From Rhizobium rhizogenes NBRC 13257 (GTDB lineage: Bacteria > Pseudomonadota > Alphaproteobacteria > Rhizobiales > Rhizobiaceae): a stretch of DNA of 64,000 nt. Made by a program: the position numbers and the translations under genes. The stretch is from NCBI RefSeq assembly GCF_000696095.1, contig NZ_BAYX01000008.1, forward strand, positions 1 through 64,000, read 5' to 3'. Below the pieces are notes generated by a model. It worked only from the letters and a program-made list of their open reading frames with translations. It ran no database searches and was not told the origin of the DNA. Each line of letters begins with the position of its first letter. Within the stretch, counting starts at the first letter, position 1. Shown here one piece after another: positions 9,562-17,600 of this stretch.

Positions 9562-9914
9562 ATTCGTCGCGTCTTGCTTGCCCTATGGATCGTTTTTCAC
9601 GGCAATTGAATCAATAACAAGGAAAACTCGCTATAATTGAATGTTTGCAAGAGTTGCTTTATTAGTGTATTAGCATAAAGTAACGCTAAATATTAAAAGC
9701 GCTGTCGGCCTCGGGTTGATTATCGTTTTCAGTGCAATATTTCCGGCTCGTTGCAGGGGAACCCCATGGGGGTTGGAGGGTGTCTGGGAGATGAAAAAGA
9801 CGGATTTTGGGTGCCACGAATCCCATGTTCCGCACGCGCTTGCGTCGTTTCAAAGCGCGGGGTCTCCCTATCGAATTTCCGCCCGCTGTCGATCCTTCAG
9901 CCATCGGAGGCTTG
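9562..9914. other. AT-rich leader region upstream of the EAL gene
   Basis: About 350 bases. The stretch at 9600-9710 is clearly AT-rich for this genome and is a likely promoter region. A short palindrome, AACCCC ATG GGGGTT, lies near 9761-9775, just before a GGAGG. A 45-codon open frame starts at ATG 9791 and ends at 9925, overlapping the EAL start. It could be a leader peptide but has no recognisable sequence. Confidence 0.35.
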
Positions 9915-10697
9915 ATGCCCGCTAGGAGCAAGCAGAGCGACAGCGCCCATAACGCCCTGATTTTAAAGGCGATTGCTGGCGGCGGTCTGAGCTTTGCCAT
10001 ACAGCAGATCCATAAGATAGAGAACATTTCGAACATTCTTTATGCCGAGAGCCTGGCGCGCGTGACGGATACCGAGGGCGTCGTTCACACGGCGAGCAGC
10101 TTCGTGCCGCAATTGCACGACGGGTTCAATCTCGACCTGAGGATACTGGACATGGTTCTGTCCGCGCTGGCGGCGGACACGACGCTTATACTTGGCTGCA
10201 ACCTGACTGCGGCCAATCTCTCCGCCTCGGATCGATTCGCCGATATCTTCGGCCGAATCACCCGTCATCCCGAGCTGTCATCGCGGCTCGTCGTCGAAAT
10301 TACCGAAACGCATCCGCTTGTCGGCGCGGCCATCGAGCGCTTGAAGATGATCCGCGCGCTCGGCTGCCGCATCGCGATCGATGATTTCGGTGTCGGCTTC
10401 GCAACGCCGGCAAACCTGCTGCAGGTCTCGGCCGATATCGTCAAGATCGATGCGTCGTTTGTTCGCGATAACAGATCCGGCCGTGATGGGCGCGACAGCC
10501 TGTATCATATGGTCGGTTTTGCCTCCTGCATCGCGCCGGTGGTGGTGGTCGAGGGCATCGAGACGCAGGCGCAGTTCGAGGCGGCGCGCACGGCGGGCGC
10601 GACGCATGTGCAGGGCTTCCTGCTGTCACGACCGGCCTGGTTGCCGCGGCCTCGGCAGGAAAAGAGCAAATTTAGCTCGCGGGGAGGTGAACGATGA
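9915..10697 (+). CDS. Stand-alone EAL-domain protein (putative c-di-GMP phosphodiesterase)
   Basis: This 260-residue protein is almost entirely an EAL domain, which in active members hydrolyses cyclic di-GMP to pGpG. The signature is ESL at residues 45-47 in place of EAL. Other residues expected for metal and substrate binding are present: the Asn in CNLTAANLS, EITE, IDDFGVG, VKID, VEGIE and QGFLLSRP. Activity is therefore plausible. The ATG at 9915 has GGAGG 4 bases upstream; a TTG at 9807 in the same frame is possible. Its stop overlaps the next start (ATGA), so it is coupled to a DNA-binding protein gene. Confidence 0.87.
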   Translation: MPARSKQSDSAHNALILKAIAGGGLSFAIQQIHKIENISNILYAESLARVTDTEGVVHTASSFVPQLHDGFNLDLRILDMVLSALAADTTLILGCNLTAANLSASDRFADIFGRITRHPELSSRLVVEITETHPLVGAAIERLKMIRALGCRIAIDDFGVGFATPANLLQVSADIVKIDASFVRDNRSGRDGRDSLYHMVGFASCIAPVVVVEGIETQAQFEAARTAGATHVQGFLLSRPAWLPRPRQEKSKFSSRGGER

Positions 10698-11284
10698 AGC
10701 GCCCTTCCTTCGCGCGGGATTATGGTTTCTCAGCCGCCATGACGGCGCGCGACGTCCAGCCGCGGGCGCGGCTCGACGTCTTGTTCGAGGAGTTGCGCGA
10801 CCTGTTTTCCGGTGCCGGCAACACGCCGCCGGTTGCGCTCATGGGCGGGGGCGATCCACACATCGCCATTCGCACCGGATCGCGCAATATCTCTGCGCGG
10901 GTGACGATCGACGCCGAAAATGGCCTCTATGTCTTTTGCGAACTCGACCGCACAGCCGGTATCGTGCTGGCGACGGCGAGCGAAGAGCGGTTGATCGATG
11001 AGATCGTCGCGCATCTTTCGGCCGGCGACGATGACCTTGTGCCGCGCACGATCGACAGCGCCGTCGGCATTCTTGTCGGCCAGACCATGGAAGATGTCGA
11101 GCGTAAGCTCATCCTCCAGACGCTGCGTCACTGCAGCGGCAATCTCACCCACACCGCCTTCATGCTCGGCATCTCCCTCACGGCGCTCTGCCGCAAACTG
11201 GCCGTCTATTTTCCGGACACAGCAAAGGATCTTTCCAAAGGCACAACCGATGTTGCGCGCAGGGCAGAAGGAGACCGGCGATGA
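10694..11284 (+). CDS. Fis-type helix-turn-helix protein
   Basis: This is a 196-residue protein whose C-terminal third resembles the Fis/NtrC-type DNA-binding HTH (from VGQTMEDVERKLILQTL near residue 119 through the turn at CSGNLTHTAFMLGIS). The N-terminal about 110 residues have no family I recognise and may be a sensory or dimerisation region. It overlaps the EAL gene by 4 bases and is itself followed by an overlapping ATG. It is probably the local regulator in a three-gene operon. It lacks the AAA+ domain of sigma-54 activators. Confidence 0.75.
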   Translation: MKRPSFARDYGFSAAMTARDVQPRARLDVLFEELRDLFSGAGNTPPVALMGGGDPHIAIRTGSRNISARVTIDAENGLYVFCELDRTAGIVLATASEERLIDEIVAHLSAGDDDLVPRTIDSAVGILVGQTMEDVERKLILQTLRHCSGNLTHTAFMLGISLTALCRKLAVYFPDTAKDLSKGTTDVARRAEGDRR

Positions 11285-11349
11285 GTGCGGACGTTCTCAA
11301 CACAGCGGGCAATCCCCGCACGCAGACGAAGACATGGATGATGACATGA
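11281..11349 (+). CDS. Possible 22-codon coupling peptide
   Basis: An ATG at 11281 overlaps the upstream stop (ATGA) and has a strong AAGGAG about 8 bases before it. It opens a 22-codon frame ending in TGA at 11347-11349, which in turn overlaps the ATG at 11346 of the MucR-like gene. This layout would hand ribosomes from the HTH gene to the MucR-like gene. Alternatively the initiation site is a relic of a start lost by frameshift. There is no sequence match to judge by. Confidence 0.35.
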   Translation: MSADVLNTAGNPRTQTKTWMMT

Positions 11350-11852
11350 CGCAATCACGCGAGGCGAAGCACGCCGGACCAAATGAGATTCGGGAAACGA
11401 TCATGGACGCTTTCAGCAGCAAAAAAGACCTGACCCAACTTCAGGCAAGCAGCCTGTCCGATGGCTGCGTCAAGATTGTTTCTGCCTATGTCAGCCACAA
11501 CACCGTCCCCATCGGTAGTCTTTCCAAGCTGATCACGGATGTGCACGAGGCGTTGCAGACCCTGGACGGGACAACACCGTCGGTGGAGCGGTCAAAGCCG
11601 GTGCCGGCCGTCGATCTCAAGAAATCGGTGACTAACGACTACATCATCTGCCTTGAGGACGGCAAACGCTTCAAGACGCTAAAGCGCCATCTGCGCGTTC
11701 ACTATGGCATGACGCCCGAGGAGTATCGCCAGAAATGGGGTCTTGCTCCCACCTATCCGATGGTGGCGCAGAATTATGCCAACCGCCGCTCGGAGCTCGC
11801 CAAGCTCTCTGGCCTTGGTGCCAATGGCAACAAGAAAGATAGTGTCCGCTAG
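11346..11852 (+). CDS. MucR/Ros-family zinc-finger-like regulator, variant metal site
   Basis: This is a 168-residue member of the MucR/Ros family of alphaproteobacterial DNA-binding regulators. The conserved N-terminal block (IVSAYVSHNTVPIGSL) and the finger region followed by MTPEEYRQKWGL and YPMVAQNYA are clear. The usual C-x2-C-x9-H site reads C102-L-E-D105, with H115 and H119, so the second cysteine is an aspartate. In family studies such substitutions can still bind zinc or do without it. An ATG at 11403 (149 residues) is closer to the usual length; 11346 is chosen for its overlap with the preceding frame. The N-terminal 20 residues are unusual. Confidence 0.85.
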   Translation: MTQSREAKHAGPNEIRETIMDAFSSKKDLTQLQASSLSDGCVKIVSAYVSHNTVPIGSLSKLITDVHEALQTLDGTTPSVERSKPVPAVDLKKSVTNDYIICLEDGKRFKTLKRHLRVHYGMTPEEYRQKWGLAPTYPMVAQNYANRRSELAKLSGLGANGNKKDSVR

Positions 11853-11950
11853 CGTGGAGACCTCGAAAGTCCGAACGGATTTTAAAACGGGATTGTGTGC
11901 TTTCCGTTGCAAGTGACGTTGCGGCGGTTCCGTTTTCGATGGGAAGCGAC

Positions 11951-11989
11951 AAAGACAATGGCGCCCTACGAGGGGGCGCCATTGTCTTT
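11951..11989. terminator. Bidirectional terminator
   Basis: A perfect 16-bp inverted repeat (arms 11951-11966 and 11974-11989, 7-base loop) has A-rich and T-rich ends. It lies between the convergent MucR-like and phosphate transporter genes and should stop both. Confidence 0.9.
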
Positions 11990-12036
11990 TGTGCATTATG
12001 CCACAGCCCAAACCACCACGATCAGTTGGCCTCCGG

Positions 12037-13644
12037 TCAGAACACCTGGCGGAGCACGATGAACAGCGTGAAGGCAAGCGCGATCGAGGCGGGCAGCGTC
12101 AGGATCCAGGCCATCAGCATGTTGCGGACGGTCGACCATTGCAGTCCGGAGCCGTTGGCGGCCATGGTGCCGGCGACACCCGAGGACAGGACATGGGTGG
12201 TGGACACCGGCAGGCCGAGATGGTCGGCGGCACCGATCGTCAACATGGCGACGACTTCGGCGGCGGCGCCCTGGCCGTAGGTGAGGTGCGTCTTGCCGAT
12301 CTTCTCGCCGACGGTGACGACGATGCGCTTCCAGCCGACCATCGTGCCAAGGCCGAGCGCCAGCGCCACGGCGACCTTCACCCAGAGCGGGATGAACTTC
12401 GTCGCATTGTCGACGGCGGCGTGATATTGCGTCACCGCCTTCAGGTCATCCGCGCCCATCGGCAGCAGCTTGCGCTTGTCGATCAGCTTCAAGGCTTCGC
12501 CGATCAGGTAGATGTCGTTGCGGACGTTGCCGACCAGGCCGTTCGGCAGCTTCTCGACGGAAGGATAGGAAGCGATCTCGATGCCGGTGGCGTGGATATA
12601 GGCCTGCAGCGCCGGCGTCGTGGCGTCAGTCCAGGTCTTGTTCTTCACCGCGTCACTGACGGCAGCCTTCGGATCGGCCGGCGCAGCAACGCCTGGCTTC
12701 ACATATTTACCAAGCACGGACTCGACCTGCGTCGAGGCGGCCTTGTAGGCTTCGAGATAGTTGATGTCGGGCGTGCGGTTGAGGGCAAAAGCGGTTGGCA
12801 CCAGGCCGATCAGGATGAGCATGATCAGGCCCATACCCTTCTGGCCGTCATTGGAGCCATGGGCGAAGCTGACGCCGGTACAGGTGAAGATCAGCAATGT
12901 ACGAATCCACAGCGGCGGCGGTGCATTGCCCTTCGGTGCCTCATAGAGCGCCTTGTTGCGGATCAGCGCCTTGGAGACCAGCAGCAGCAAGGCCGCCAGA
13001 CCAAAGCCGATCAGCGGCGATAGAAGCAGGGACAGCCCGACACTGCTCGCCTGCGACCAGTCGACGCCGCTGGTGGCCGAGCCCGCGGGTGCGAGGAACT
13101 GGTTGGCAAGGCCGACGCCGATGATCGAGCCCACGAGCGTGTGAGAGCTCGAGGCCGGCAGGCCGAGATACCAGGTGCCGAGGTTCCAGACGATTGCGGC
13201 GATCAACAGCGCGAAGACCATGGCGAGACCGGAACCGGAGCCGACCTGGAGAATCAATTCGACGGGCAACAGCGCCAGAATGCCGAAGGCGACGGCGCCG
13301 GAAGAGGTCAGCACGCCGAGAAAATTGAAGAAGCCCGACCAGATAACGGCAAATTCGGCCGGCATCGAGCGGGTGTAGATGACGGTGGCGACCGCGTTGG
13401 CCGTATCGTGGAAGCCGTTGACGAATTCGAAGCCGAGTGCGATCAGCAGCGCCAGGCCGAGCAGAATCCACGGGACAGTCGCGGCTTCGGCCAGATCATT
13501 GCCGAGGGCATAGCCGACATAGCCAAGGCCACCGAGCACGACCACGCCGAAGAGCGGCAGAAACCACTTGGCGGAACCGCCCGCGCCGTGAATAGGATGA
13601 TTGGCATTGCCACCCTCCGCATTGCTTGAAGCGACATCGACCAT
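12037..13644 (-). CDS. PiT-family inorganic phosphate transporter
   Basis: This is a 535-residue inner-membrane phosphate permease of the PiT family. The duplicated PiT signatures are seen: GFHDTANAVATVIYTRSMP near residue 57 and the C-terminal block with PVSTTHVLSSGVAG. A central hydrophilic region of roughly 120 residues (about 300-420) separates the two halves. The ATG at 13644 is preferred over the GTG at 13653 because GGGGAG lies 8 bases upstream. It stands alone. No Pho box was noticed upstream, in line with PiT systems often serving as constitutive low-affinity uptake. Confidence 0.93.
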   Translation of the reverse strand: MVDVASSNAEGGNANHPIHGAGGSAKWFLPLFGVVVLGGLGYVGYALGNDLAEAATVPWILLGLALLIALGFEFVNGFHDTANAVATVIYTRSMPAEFAVIWSGFFNFLGVLTSSGAVAFGILALLPVELILQVGSGSGLAMVFALLIAAIVWNLGTWYLGLPASSSHTLVGSIIGVGLANQFLAPAGSATSGVDWSQASSVGLSLLLSPLIGFGLAALLLLVSKALIRNKALYEAPKGNAPPPLWIRTLLIFTCTGVSFAHGSNDGQKGMGLIMLILIGLVPTAFALNRTPDINYLEAYKAASTQVESVLGKYVKPGVAAPADPKAAVSDAVKNKTWTDATTPALQAYIHATGIEIASYPSVEKLPNGLVGNVRNDIYLIGEALKLIDKRKLLPMGADDLKAVTQYHAAVDNATKFIPLWVKVAVALALGLGTMVGWKRIVVTVGEKIGKTHLTYGQGAAAEVVAMLTIGAADHLGLPVSTTHVLSSGVAGTMAANGSGLQWSTVRNMLMAWILTLPASIALAFTLFIVLRQVF

Positions 13645-13923
13645 CTCACGCACTCCCCTGTGGCGAATAACATTTCCCCTTTAAGCGCGGTTGATGAAGC
13701 TCTCGTGACGCATGCCGCGATCTTCGCGCGCTGGCCGGCCGTGCGCGCAGTGCGGCTCATCGAAAGCGTGTTGCTCGTTAAGCGACAATATATGCGGAAG
13801 GCATCGCAACTTCCCGTTCAGCATCCTGATTTCGCCCCGAAAACGCCTTGTTCGGTTCAGCCGGCGTTCAGCTCTCAGGGCTTTAAATTGGCGTGTAAGG
13901 GACTTGGATAGGGGTCTATCAAG

Positions 13924-14250
13924 ATGAGATTATCTGTATTTGCCATCGCTGCCGTGCTCGGTGGACTGGCCGTATCTTCGGCAGAAGCAATGCCTGTTTC
14001 CGCCACCGGGTCCATCCCCGCCGTCGTCAGGACAGCGGCTGAGGCGCCGGTCGTCAAGGTCGATTATGCCTGCGGTCGCGGCTGGCGCCTGACGCGTTGG
14101 GGCGAATGCCGACCGAGACGCTGGGGTCCGCCGCGTGGCTACGGCTACTATAGGCCGGCACCGCCACCGCCTTGGGGCTACTATGGCCACCGCCCCCATC
14201 GTGATCGATGGGAACGTGACGGCTGGCGCGAGCGCCGCCGGGATTGGTAA
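13924..14250 (+). CDS. Small secreted Gly/Arg/Pro/Tyr-rich protein
   Basis: This is a 108-residue protein with a clear signal peptide (residues 1-21, ending SSAEA). A cysteine-bearing motif, YACGRGWRLTRWGECRPR, resembles the GCG_CRPN-type prefix found before low-complexity tails in rhizobial small exported proteins. The C-terminus is rich in Gly, Tyr, Pro, Arg and Trp. The function is unknown. It stands alone and is closed by a strong terminator. Confidence 0.8.
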   Translation: MRLSVFAIAAVLGGLAVSSAEAMPVSATGSIPAVVRTAAEAPVVKVDYACGRGWRLTRWGECRPRRWGPPRGYGYYRPAPPPPWGYYGHRPHRDRWERDGWRERRRDW

Positions 14251-14257
14251 AAAAACA

Positions 14258-14289
14258 GATACCCCGCCGTCAAGTTGCGGCGGGGTATC
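14258..14289. terminator. Bidirectional terminator
   Basis: A perfect 12-bp inverted repeat (14258-14269 and 14278-14289, GATACCCCGCCG and its complement) is flanked by an A-run on the left and GTCTATTTT on the right. It separates the small secreted protein gene from the convergent cobalt cluster. Confidence 0.88.
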
Positions 14290-14291
14290 GT

Positions 14292-14957
14292 CTATTTTGT
14301 CGTAAGCGGTTTTGTCCGCAAAGCACGCGCGGTCCACCACATGCCGACCGCCATTGCCAGTAACGCCAGCAGGATCGTTGCCAGGCTCTTGGCATGCACG
14401 ACAATGTCCGAAAGTCTTGGCCGGATGAGATCGGCGGTGTTGAAGCTTTCGCCGCTGAAGCGGCAAAGAATGAGCGACAGATTGTTGCGCACGAGATCAG
14501 CGTCGATTTCGGAAACCAGATCGCCGGCGGCAACCATTTCGTCCTTCATAGTCCGCATCCGCAGCAGCACCGCCTTGGCGGCGGCGAGATAGGCGTGCGA
14601 ACATTCATTGAACGGGCTTTCCTCGTCGCTGATGCCTCCCGGCATCACGCCCCAGAGGCAATAGCTGCGCTGGATCTGCGCGAAATTCAGGACACGACGG
14701 AAGGTCTCGTCGGTATCCGTTGCCGCAGCGGCAAGCGCGACGATACGCCTATAATAGGGATCGATCACGGCCATTTCGCCATGCGTCAGGCTTGGTATCG
14801 GAATGCCCGCCTGGCTCCCGGACGAGCCGCCGCCATGAGCGGCCACCGATATCGGCCAGCCCAGCGCCATCAAGCAGATCAGCCAGAGCAGTGCGCCACA
14901 GCCCGTCAGGCATTTCCCGCGCATAAAACCATGCGCGGGATGCATTGAGCGTGTCAT
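14292..14957 (-). CDS. Uncharacterised exported/membrane protein of the cobalt cluster
   Basis: This is a 221-residue protein with a long N-terminal hydrophobic signal or anchor (about residues 15-40) ending before AHGGGSSG, and a C-terminal membrane helix near residues 188-210. Three cysteines lie in the soluble part (YCLWG, NECSH, LCRF). It follows cbtA by 1 base, so it is co-transcribed with the cobalt uptake genes and presumably falls under the same riboswitch. I do not recognise the family. A role in cobalt handling is inferred only from position. Confidence 0.75.
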   Translation of the reverse strand: MTRSMHPAHGFMRGKCLTGCGALLWLICLMALGWPISVAAHGGGSSGSQAGIPIPSLTHGEMAVIDPYYRRIVALAAAATDTDETFRRVLNFAQIQRSYCLWGVMPGGISDEESPFNECSHAYLAAAKAVLLRMRTMKDEMVAAGDLVSEIDADLVRNNLSLILCRFSGESFNTADLIRPRLSDIVVHAKSLATILLALLAMAVGMWWTARALRTKPLTTK

Positions 14958-14958
14958 C

Positions 14959-15699
14959 TCAGGCCCGGCGCAGAGCCGTGCGACCGTAGCGAACCTGGGG
15001 CAGGTCGCGCTCAGCCCATGCCCCGAAGGCGAGGCCGAGTGTCGCCCACAGGATGGCGTGCATCCCGAGCGACGTGATCCGGAACTGCCAGAGAACGATG
15101 GCCGAGAACTGCTCCGGCACCTCGTTGATCGGCGGCAGCAGGTACTGGATCAGCGCGATGAAGACGAAATAGCCGATGCCGGCAAGAATTACGCCGTTCC
15201 ATGAGCCGTATCGCGCGACAAGCCGGCGGCCGAACCCGACGGCGACGATCATGCCGACGATGGAGGCCACGATCATGACGAAGAACAGTTCGGTCCTGGC
15301 GCCGATCGTATCGGGATTGCCAACGGCCGGCGGATTGGCCGGATATTTGAGGTCGGGAACCAGCGAAATCGCCACGAACGCCGCGATGGCGAGCAATGCG
15401 GCCGTACCGCGGGCGCCGAGCGAGCTGATGCGGCCATAGACGAAGGCAAACACCAGCGCGAACAATCCGCCGACTGCCGTTGCGTAGATCAGGCTGCCGA
15501 TGAGAAGACCGACGCCCGCCTGCGTGGCGCGACTGACGATTTCCGGCTCGGATGCTTCCCCGGCCGCTTGTGCGACCTTTTCCTCAAAGCCGATCGCCCA
15601 ATCGACAAGCGGCTCGCCGAAGATGCGGGCGTAGATAAAAATGAGAATACCAGCAAGCGCTCCGACCAGCATGCCGCGGAGCAAAAGACGTCCAACCAT
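14959..15699 (-). CDS. cbtA: Cobalt transporter subunit CbtA
   Basis: This is a 246-residue inner-membrane protein of the CbtA family, proposed from comparative genomics to take up cobalt for vitamin B12 synthesis. Five to six hydrophobic helices are visible, starting with LLLRGMLVGALAGILIF. It lies 12 bases downstream of cbtB and the B12 riboswitch. Confidence 0.88.
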   Translation of the reverse strand: MVGRLLLRGMLVGALAGILIFIYARIFGEPLVDWAIGFEEKVAQAAGEASEPEIVSRATQAGVGLLIGSLIYATAVGGLFALVFAFVYGRISSLGARGTAALLAIAAFVAISLVPDLKYPANPPAVGNPDTIGARTELFFVMIVASIVGMIVAVGFGRRLVARYGSWNGVILAGIGYFVFIALIQYLLPPINEVPEQFSAIVLWQFRITSLGMHAILWATLGLAFGAWAERDLPQVRYGRTALRRA

Positions 15700-15711
15700 G
15701 TTCCTGATCCC

Positions 15712-15921
15712 TTAGTGGCAGGGGAAACCGAGCAGATGACGGGCGTCATGCACGAATTCGTGCACATACATGCCCGAGATCAGCGATGTCGCGCCTTCCT
15801 CGGCGCCGACGAAGTAGATCGCCAACAGCATCAGAAGACCGGCGAAGATCGCCCAGGGCAGGATTTGGCCGAGCGGAATCGGCGTCGGGATCGCGGATGG
15901 TGCGAATACGGTGTCAGACAT
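15712..15921 (-). CDS. cbtB: Cobalt transporter subunit CbtB
   Basis: This 69-residue protein has one membrane helix (about residues 18-40) and the C-terminal histidine cluster typical of CbtB (HEFVHDARHLLGFPCH), a likely metal-binding site. It is the first gene after the cobalamin riboswitch and pairs with CbtA. Confidence 0.9.
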   Translation of the reverse strand: MSDTVFAPSAIPTPIPLGQILPWAIFAGLLMLLAIYFVGAEEGATSLISGMYVHEFVHDARHLLGFPCH

Positions 15922-15967
15922 TTCATTCCCTCTTCAGAAAAGCGCGTTCCATTTGCGGAAGGGTTTT

Positions 15968-16061
15968 TTACGGGAAGGGTCTGGCTCTCTGGGGGCGGTA
16001 TCCGCCCGTCGATTACAGTGGCGCGACCGCGCCGGGATTTCACCGGCTTCCACACCCGTAA
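15968..16061 (-). promoter_or_regulatory. Cobalamin (B12) riboswitch
   Basis: Read on the minus strand, the leader of cbtB contains the cobalamin riboswitch core: GAAGCCGGTGAAATCCCGG, then GCGCCACTGTAATCG, then a B12-box-like GAGCCAGACCC. The closing P1 stem pairs TTACGGG (16061-16055) with CCCGTAA (15974-15968). Coenzyme B12 binding should repress cbtBA. The 3' edge is about 45 bases from the cbtB start, leaving room for ribosome-site sequestration rather than an obvious terminator. Confidence 0.88.
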
Positions 16062-16160
16062 GTCTAAGTTTATATCTGGCTGCAAAGACGATTGTCAATC
16101 AACACGCCCGCTGCCCGCCAAGGTGGTTGCGGCGTATTAGGCCTGGGGAAATCCAACATT

Positions 16161-16727
16161 ATGAGAGCGCATCTGAGCTGGGTTTGCCACGGGCCGACCG
16201 AGGCCAACCGCAACAGCCGTTTTCCGGCCGACGAGCCGCTGGAGGCAAAGGCCGCGCAACACGCCCGGATCCTTGCCGAGCAGCTCGGAACGGTCGACCG
16301 GGCCTGGTCCAGTCCGGCTCTCAGGGCTCGCCAGACGGCTGCGGCTCTTGGACTTGATGGCGTCGCCGAGCCTGCCTTCAGCGAGTGTGACTACGGTCGC
16401 TGGCGGGGGAAGAGCATTGCCGACCTCAATAACAGCGATCCGGAAGCCCTGGCGCTCTGGATGCTGGATCTGGATGCGGCACCGCATGGCGGTGAGGCGT
16501 TGTCCGCAGTCTTTGCGCGCGTTGGTGGCTGGATGAAAGACCATATCGGCGATAGCGGTCACACCGTCGTGGTCACGCATGCCACCGTCATCCGCGTCGC
16601 CATCCTGCATATGCTGCAAGCACCGCCTTCGGCCTTCTGGTCCATCGATGTCGAACCGCTCGGCATCGTGGAGATGACCAGCGACGGCCGTCGCTGGCAG
16701 CTCCGTTTCCCGAACGTCCTGAGATAG
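16161..16727 (+). CDS. Histidine phosphatase family protein (CobC-like), atypical motif
   Basis: This is a 188-residue protein of the histidine phosphatase (phosphoglycerate mutase-like) superfamily, divergent from the cobalt uptake genes. Recognisable features are CHGPTEANR near residue 9, WSSPALRARQTA, ECDYGRWRGKS, GGEA and VVTHATVIR. The N-terminal signature is normally RHG; here the arginine is a cysteine while the catalytic histidine stays. Position beside cbtBA suggests a link to cobalamin, as with CobC phosphatases. The start at 16161 has GGGGAA about 10 bases upstream. Confidence 0.78.
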   Translation: MRAHLSWVCHGPTEANRNSRFPADEPLEAKAAQHARILAEQLGTVDRAWSSPALRARQTAAALGLDGVAEPAFSECDYGRWRGKSIADLNNSDPEALALWMLDLDAAPHGGEALSAVFARVGGWMKDHIGDSGHTVVVTHATVIRVAILHMLQAPPSAFWSIDVEPLGIVEMTSDGRRWQLRFPNVLR

Positions 16728-16806
16728 CAATTCCAGGAAAAGCGTATCGGCGGTTTTCCGTCCGGAATTGCGTGGAAACAATCAGCTAGAGCGCTGAAGC
16801 GCTCTA
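16728..16806. repeat. Dispersed intergenic palindromic repeat, copy 1
   Basis: Outer arms CAATTCC (16728-16734) and GGAATTG (16764-16770) enclose inner arms GGAAAA and TTTTCC. A second hairpin follows, TAGAGCGCT and AGCGCTCTA (16787-16806). A near-identical first half occurs at 54033-54074. The layout resembles the RIME-type mosaic repeats of rhizobial genomes. Confidence 0.8.
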
Positions 16807-16810
16807 ACGA

Positions 16811-17575
16811 TTAGCGGCGGGCTTTGGTCCGCTGCCGTTCGAAACGGATGAGATAGCCGGCAAGGCCGAGCGTCATCAAAGAAAGCCCGTACCAGGTGAT
16901 GGCATAGACCAGGTGGCTATTGTGGAAGGCGATCTGGGTGAGGCCGCCGACCGGCAAATCACCGGGATTTTTCGTATCGTCCGCATCAATGAAATAGGGC
17001 GCGACGTTCTTGAGGCCGCGCACCTCGGCGATCGCGGTGACGTCACGCGAATACCAGCGCTCTTCCGCCGGAACGTTGGAGCGCAGCAGCGTGCCCTTCG
17101 GCTCGTTGATCCGGAGCAGGCCGGTGACGGTGGTCTCGCCGCTGAGCTCTCCGGCGGGGCGGGTGTCCGGATTGCGCTTGACGGTCGGCACGAAGCCGCG
17201 ATTGATGACGACGACGGTGCCATCCACCTCTCGCATCGGCGTCAGCACCCAGTAGCCGGGGCCGAGCACGGTCGAGGCATAGACCTGCGTTTCCTTGTCG
17301 TTGAGGAAGGTGCCGGTCACCTCGACGCGCTTGTATTCATAGCCGGCGGCATCGATGGCGGACCATTCCGCCGGGCCGGGAGCGGCGACGGGCGGCGCAT
17401 GCACGCGCGCGTCGACGCGCGCGATCAGGTCCAGCTTCCAAGACAGCCGCTGCACCTGCCAGGTACCGAGCCCGATGAGCAGGGCGGTCAATAGCAGCAG
17501 CAGGATCACCCAGGTGGCGAGCTTCAGCGTCGAGCGCGGTTTTTCGGAAAGAGAGTCGGTCGGGATATCGGTCAA
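16811..17575 (-). CDS. SURF1 family cytochrome oxidase assembly protein
   Basis: This 254-residue protein has two membrane helices (near residues 17-38 and 225-245) around a periplasmic domain, as in SURF1/Shy1 proteins that help assemble haem-copper oxidases. Typical features are GTWQVQRL after the first helix and the YAITWYGLSL motif before the second. A TTG at 17575 with GGAG 9 bases upstream is the likely start; an ATG at 17590 or a longer form from 17641 are alternatives. It sits just downstream of cyoABCD. Confidence 0.88.
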   Translation of the reverse strand: MTDIPTDSLSEKPRSTLKLATWVILLLLLTALLIGLGTWQVQRLSWKLDLIARVDARVHAPPVAAPGPAEWSAIDAAGYEYKRVEVTGTFLNDKETQVYASTVLGPGYWVLTPMREVDGTVVVINRGFVPTVKRNPDTRPAGELSGETTVTGLLRINEPKGTLLRSNVPAEERWYSRDVTAIAEVRGLKNVAPYFIDADDTKNPGDLPVGGLTQIAFHNSHLVYAITWYGLSLMTLGLAGYLIRFERQRTKARR

Positions 17576-17600
17576 GGCGCAAAACTCCATCGGAGGCGCG

